6,535 nt of DNA from an uncultured Clostridiaceae bacterium (GTDB lineage: Bacteria > Bacillota > Clostridia > Lachnospirales > Lachnospiraceae), in the NCBI GenBank assembly GCA_958441075.1, contig CAUCBQ010000118.1, positions 1 through 6,535 on the forward strand, read 5' to 3'. This document shows, piece after piece, positions 4,701-6,535 of this stretch. Position numbers and translations under genes: made by a program. The notes beneath the pieces were generated by a model. It ran no database searches. It was not told the origin of the DNA and saw nothing but the letters and a program-made list of their open reading frames with translations. How positions within the stretch are numbered: the first letter of the stretch is position 1; each line of letters starts with the position of its first letter.

Positions 4701-4952
4701 ATGGCAGTGATTCAGGTTATTTTATCGATCATATATGTGCTCCTCGGCATCGCTATTTCCATTGTGATTCTGATGCAGGAGGGCAAATCCAATGGACTGG
4801 GCGGAGCCATCGGCGGTATGGCTGAGAGCTATTGGAGCAAAAATAAGGGCCGTTCCATGGAGGGTGCATTAGAGCACTTTACAAGATACGGCGCAATTGT
4901 ATTTATGATCTTGACACTGATCCTGAATATTATTTTAAAGGTTCAGGGATAA
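4701..4952 (+). CDS. secG: Preprotein translocase subunit SecG
   Basis: SecG is the small non-essential subunit of the SecYEG channel and assists SecA-driven export across the cytoplasmic membrane. The start at 4701 (MAVIQVILSI) is chosen because AGAGG lies 8 bases upstream; the frame extends to 4668 without a better site. The 83-residue length is normal. Two membrane helices are visible, residues about 3-25 and 62-79, joined by a loop with the family signature 'LMQEGKSNGLGGAIGG' (residues 24-39). It is followed by a terminator and rnr, the usual Firmicutes neighbour order. Confidence 0.95.
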   Translation: MAVIQVILSIIYVLLGIAISIVILMQEGKSNGLGGAIGGMAESYWSKNKGRSMEGALEHFTRYGAIVFMILTLILNIILKVQG

Positions 4953-4973
4953 TAATACGGACACAGGACAGAG

Positions 4974-5013
4974 AAAACACCCTTTCATGTATGGCATTGA
5001 AGGGTGTTTTTTT
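4974..5013 (+). terminator. Intrinsic terminator (or attenuator) between secG and rnr
   Basis: AAAACACCCTT (4974-4984) and AAGGGTGTTTT (5000-5010) form a perfect 11-pair stem, and the T-run continues to 5013 (seven T from 5007). It begins 21 bases after the secG stop. Only 26 bases separate its end from the rnr ATG, too few for a complete promoter, so rnr transcripts must pass through it or start inside it. A-rich 5' and T-rich 3' flanks make the hairpin possible on both strands, but there is no minus-strand gene to terminate. Confidence 0.88.
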
Positions 5014-5039
5014 AAATAAATGGACAGAAAAGAGGATAC

Positions 5040-6535
5040 ATGGAAAAAGAACAATTGGAACAGAGAAAGAAAATGCTTACAGAACTGATGAGTGACAAAG
5101 CATATGTGCCTATGAAGATAAAGGAGCTTGCCATGCTGCTTGATATTCCTAAAACTAGGCGGAATGAGCTTCAGGAGGTTCTTGACAGTCTGGTGGAGGA
5201 AGGTGTTATCGGGATCTCGAAGAAGGGAAAATACGCCAGATCAGAGACCTTTTCTGTAAACGGTTTTTTCAGCGGTCATTCCAGAGGATTTGGTTTTGTT
5301 GCAGTTGAGGGAATGGAAAAGGACGTGTTCATTCCTGAGGATAAAACAGGAGCAGCTCTGCATGGAGACCGGGTGCAGATTGTGATTACGTCAGACGGGG
5401 GGAAAGGCCGCCGCCCGGAGGGTGCGGTGATTCGTGTGCTGGAGCATGCAAATCGTCAGGTAGTAGGGTATTTTCAGAAAAATAAAAATTTTGGCTTTGT
5501 TGTGCCCGATAATGCAAAGCTTTCCAGGGATATATTTATCCCTCAGGGCTGCAGTCAGGGAGCTGTAACGGGCCATAAGGTAGTGGTACAGCTTACAGAT
5601 TTTGGAGGTCCCGGAAGAAAGCCGGAGGGACAGATTGTGGAAATTCTGGGACATGTCAATGATCCTGGAACGGATATTTTGTCTCTGGTACGGGCGTATG
5701 GACTTGCAGAAGCATTTCCGGAGGAGGTGATGGAAGAGTTAAAAACAGTACCGGATGAGCTGGAAACAGGGGCATCTGCTGAAATAAGGATTTTTGATGA
5801 AAATACTTTGTATCATTTGGATGATCTGAACTCCAATGACAGCTTTCAGGAGCCTTACAGAGGCCGTCTGGATCTTCGCGGGCTTCAGACTGTAACCATA
5901 GATGGTGAAGATGCCAAGGATTTGGATGATGCGGTAACTCTTGGATTAACACCGGAGGGGAACTACATTCTGGGGGTTCACATTGCGGATGTGAGTCATT
6001 ATGTAAAGGAGGACAGCGCCCTGGATCGGGAGGCACTGCGGCGGGGAACCAGTGTTTATCTGGTGGACCGGGTGATTCCTATGCTGCCGCACAAGCTTTC
6101 CAATGGGATCTGTTCTCTGAATGAGGGAACCGACCGCTTGGCGTTGAGCTGTATCATGGAGATCGACCGGCAGGGAAATGTGACAGACCACAGGATCGGT
6201 GAAACGGTCGTTCGTGTGGACCGGAGGATGAGCTATAATGTGGTTAATGGGATTTTGACCGGAGAAATGGAAGAACCTCTGAAAGAATATGCAGAGCTTG
6301 TGCCTCTGTTTAAGAGGATGGAAGAGCTTTCGGGAATAGTAAGAGAACGCCGCAGAAAAAGAGGAGCCATTGATTTTGATTTTCCTGAGAGTAAAATATT
6401 ACTGGACGAAAAGGGACGTCCTCTGGAGATTCATCCCTATGAGCGCAACATTGCTACAAAGATTATAGAGGATTTCATGCTGCTGGCAAATGAAACAGTG
6501 GCAGAGGATTTTTACTGGCAGTCCATTCCCTTTCT
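5040..6535 (+). CDS. rnr: Ribonuclease R (3'-5' exoribonuclease), 3' end missing
   Basis: RNase R degrades structured RNA 3' to 5' and takes part in rRNA, tRNA and tmRNA-linked quality control. The ATG at 5040 has AGAGG just upstream (4-base spacing). The visible 498 codons of an enzyme usually about 700-750 residues long show: a winged-helix N-terminus (about 4-64), cold-shock domain 1 (about 73-120, 'GFFSGHSRGFGFV'), cold-shock domain 2 (about 141-190, 'VVGYFQKNKNFGFVV'), and the RNB catalytic domain from about residue 276. The four active-site aspartates are D288, D294, D296 and D297 in 'DGEDAKDLDDAV', with the same spacing as D272, D278, D280 and D281 of E. coli RNase R. 'VIPMLPHKLSNGICSLN' and 'IIEDFMLLANE' also match the family. 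The C-terminal part of RNB, the S1 domain and the basic tail lie beyond the window. The link between cold-shock domain 2 and RNB looks about 20 residues longer than usual. Confidence 0.95.
   Translation, partial: MEKEQLEQRKKMLTELMSDKAYVPMKIKELAMLLDIPKTRRNELQEVLDSLVEEGVIGISKKGKYARSETFSVNGFFSGHSRGFGFVAVEGMEKDVFIPEDKTGAALHGDRVQIVITSDGGKGRRPEGAVIRVLEHANRQVVGYFQKNKNFGFVVPDNAKLSRDIFIPQGCSQGAVTGHKVVVQLTDFGGPGRKPEGQIVEILGHVNDPGTDILSLVRAYGLAEAFPEEVMEELKTVPDELETGASAEIRIFDENTLYHLDDLNSNDSFQEPYRGRLDLRGLQTVTIDGEDAKDLDDAVTLGLTPEGNYILGVHIADVSHYVKEDSALDREALRRGTSVYLVDRVIPMLPHKLSNGICSLNEGTDRLALSCIMEIDRQGNVTDHRIGETVVRVDRRMSYNVVNGILTGEMEEPLKEYAELVPLFKRMEELSGIVRERRRKRGAIDFDFPESKILLDEKGRPLEIHPYERNIATKIIEDFMLLANETVAEDFYWQSIPF

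Noticed and set aside
5391..6191. Three minus-strand ORFs (87, 126 and 81 codons) opposite rnr
   Set aside because: They are antisense shadows of the conserved RNase R coding sequence.

Overview
The window looks like chromosomal DNA of a spore-forming Clostridia member, most likely Lachnospiraceae. The evidence is purine-rich AGGAGG-type ribosome binding sites, consensus sigma-A promoters, the secG-rnr gene order typical of Firmicutes, a secreted protein with choline/glucan-binding-type wall repeats, and a Gly-X-Y collagen-like protein of the exosporium kind. Nothing in the window resembles a transposase, phage gene, CRISPR array, tRNA or rRNA.

Left part (1-2473). The 3' end of a secreted-foldase-like gene (SurA/PpiC type, plus strand) runs tail to tail into a minus-strand transcription unit. 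Read from its promoter, that unit holds: a consensus promoter at 2364-2393, a 5' stem-loop, a strongly translated 21-codon leader ORF (2300-2235), two mutually exclusive RNA stems ending in a U-tract (2261-2146), rtcB for the RNA ligase RtcB (2100-961), and a 58-residue Cys-rich small protein (958-782). The small gene starts 2 bases after the rtcB stop, and its last 19 bases overlap the foldase gene. The leader layout is that of transcription attenuation coupled to translation. This is the most interesting part of the window: an RNA repair ligase apparently controlled by leader-peptide translation and co-expressed with a small protein that resembles a CCCH zinc finger.

Middle part (2474-4609). 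A collagen-like protein gene (minus) has a clear intrinsic terminator and an upstream element that fits both a sigma-A -10 and the mother-cell sigma-K consensus. It is divergent from a gene for a signal-peptide-bearing protein with an FN3-like domain and C-terminal wall-binding repeats (plus).

Right part (4610-6535). secG encodes the third core subunit of the SecYEG translocon. An intrinsic terminator follows it, and then comes rnr for RNase R, cut by the window end after 498 codons. The terminator ends only 26 bases before the rnr start, so rnr probably depends on readthrough. In Firmicutes this cluster usually continues with smpB and ssrA, which would lie outside the window.

Two themes recur: RNA quality control (RtcB on one side, RNase R on the other) and envelope or spore-surface proteins (foldase, collagen-like protein, wall-binding protein, SecG). 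All database-type statements are from memory of the families; no search was run.
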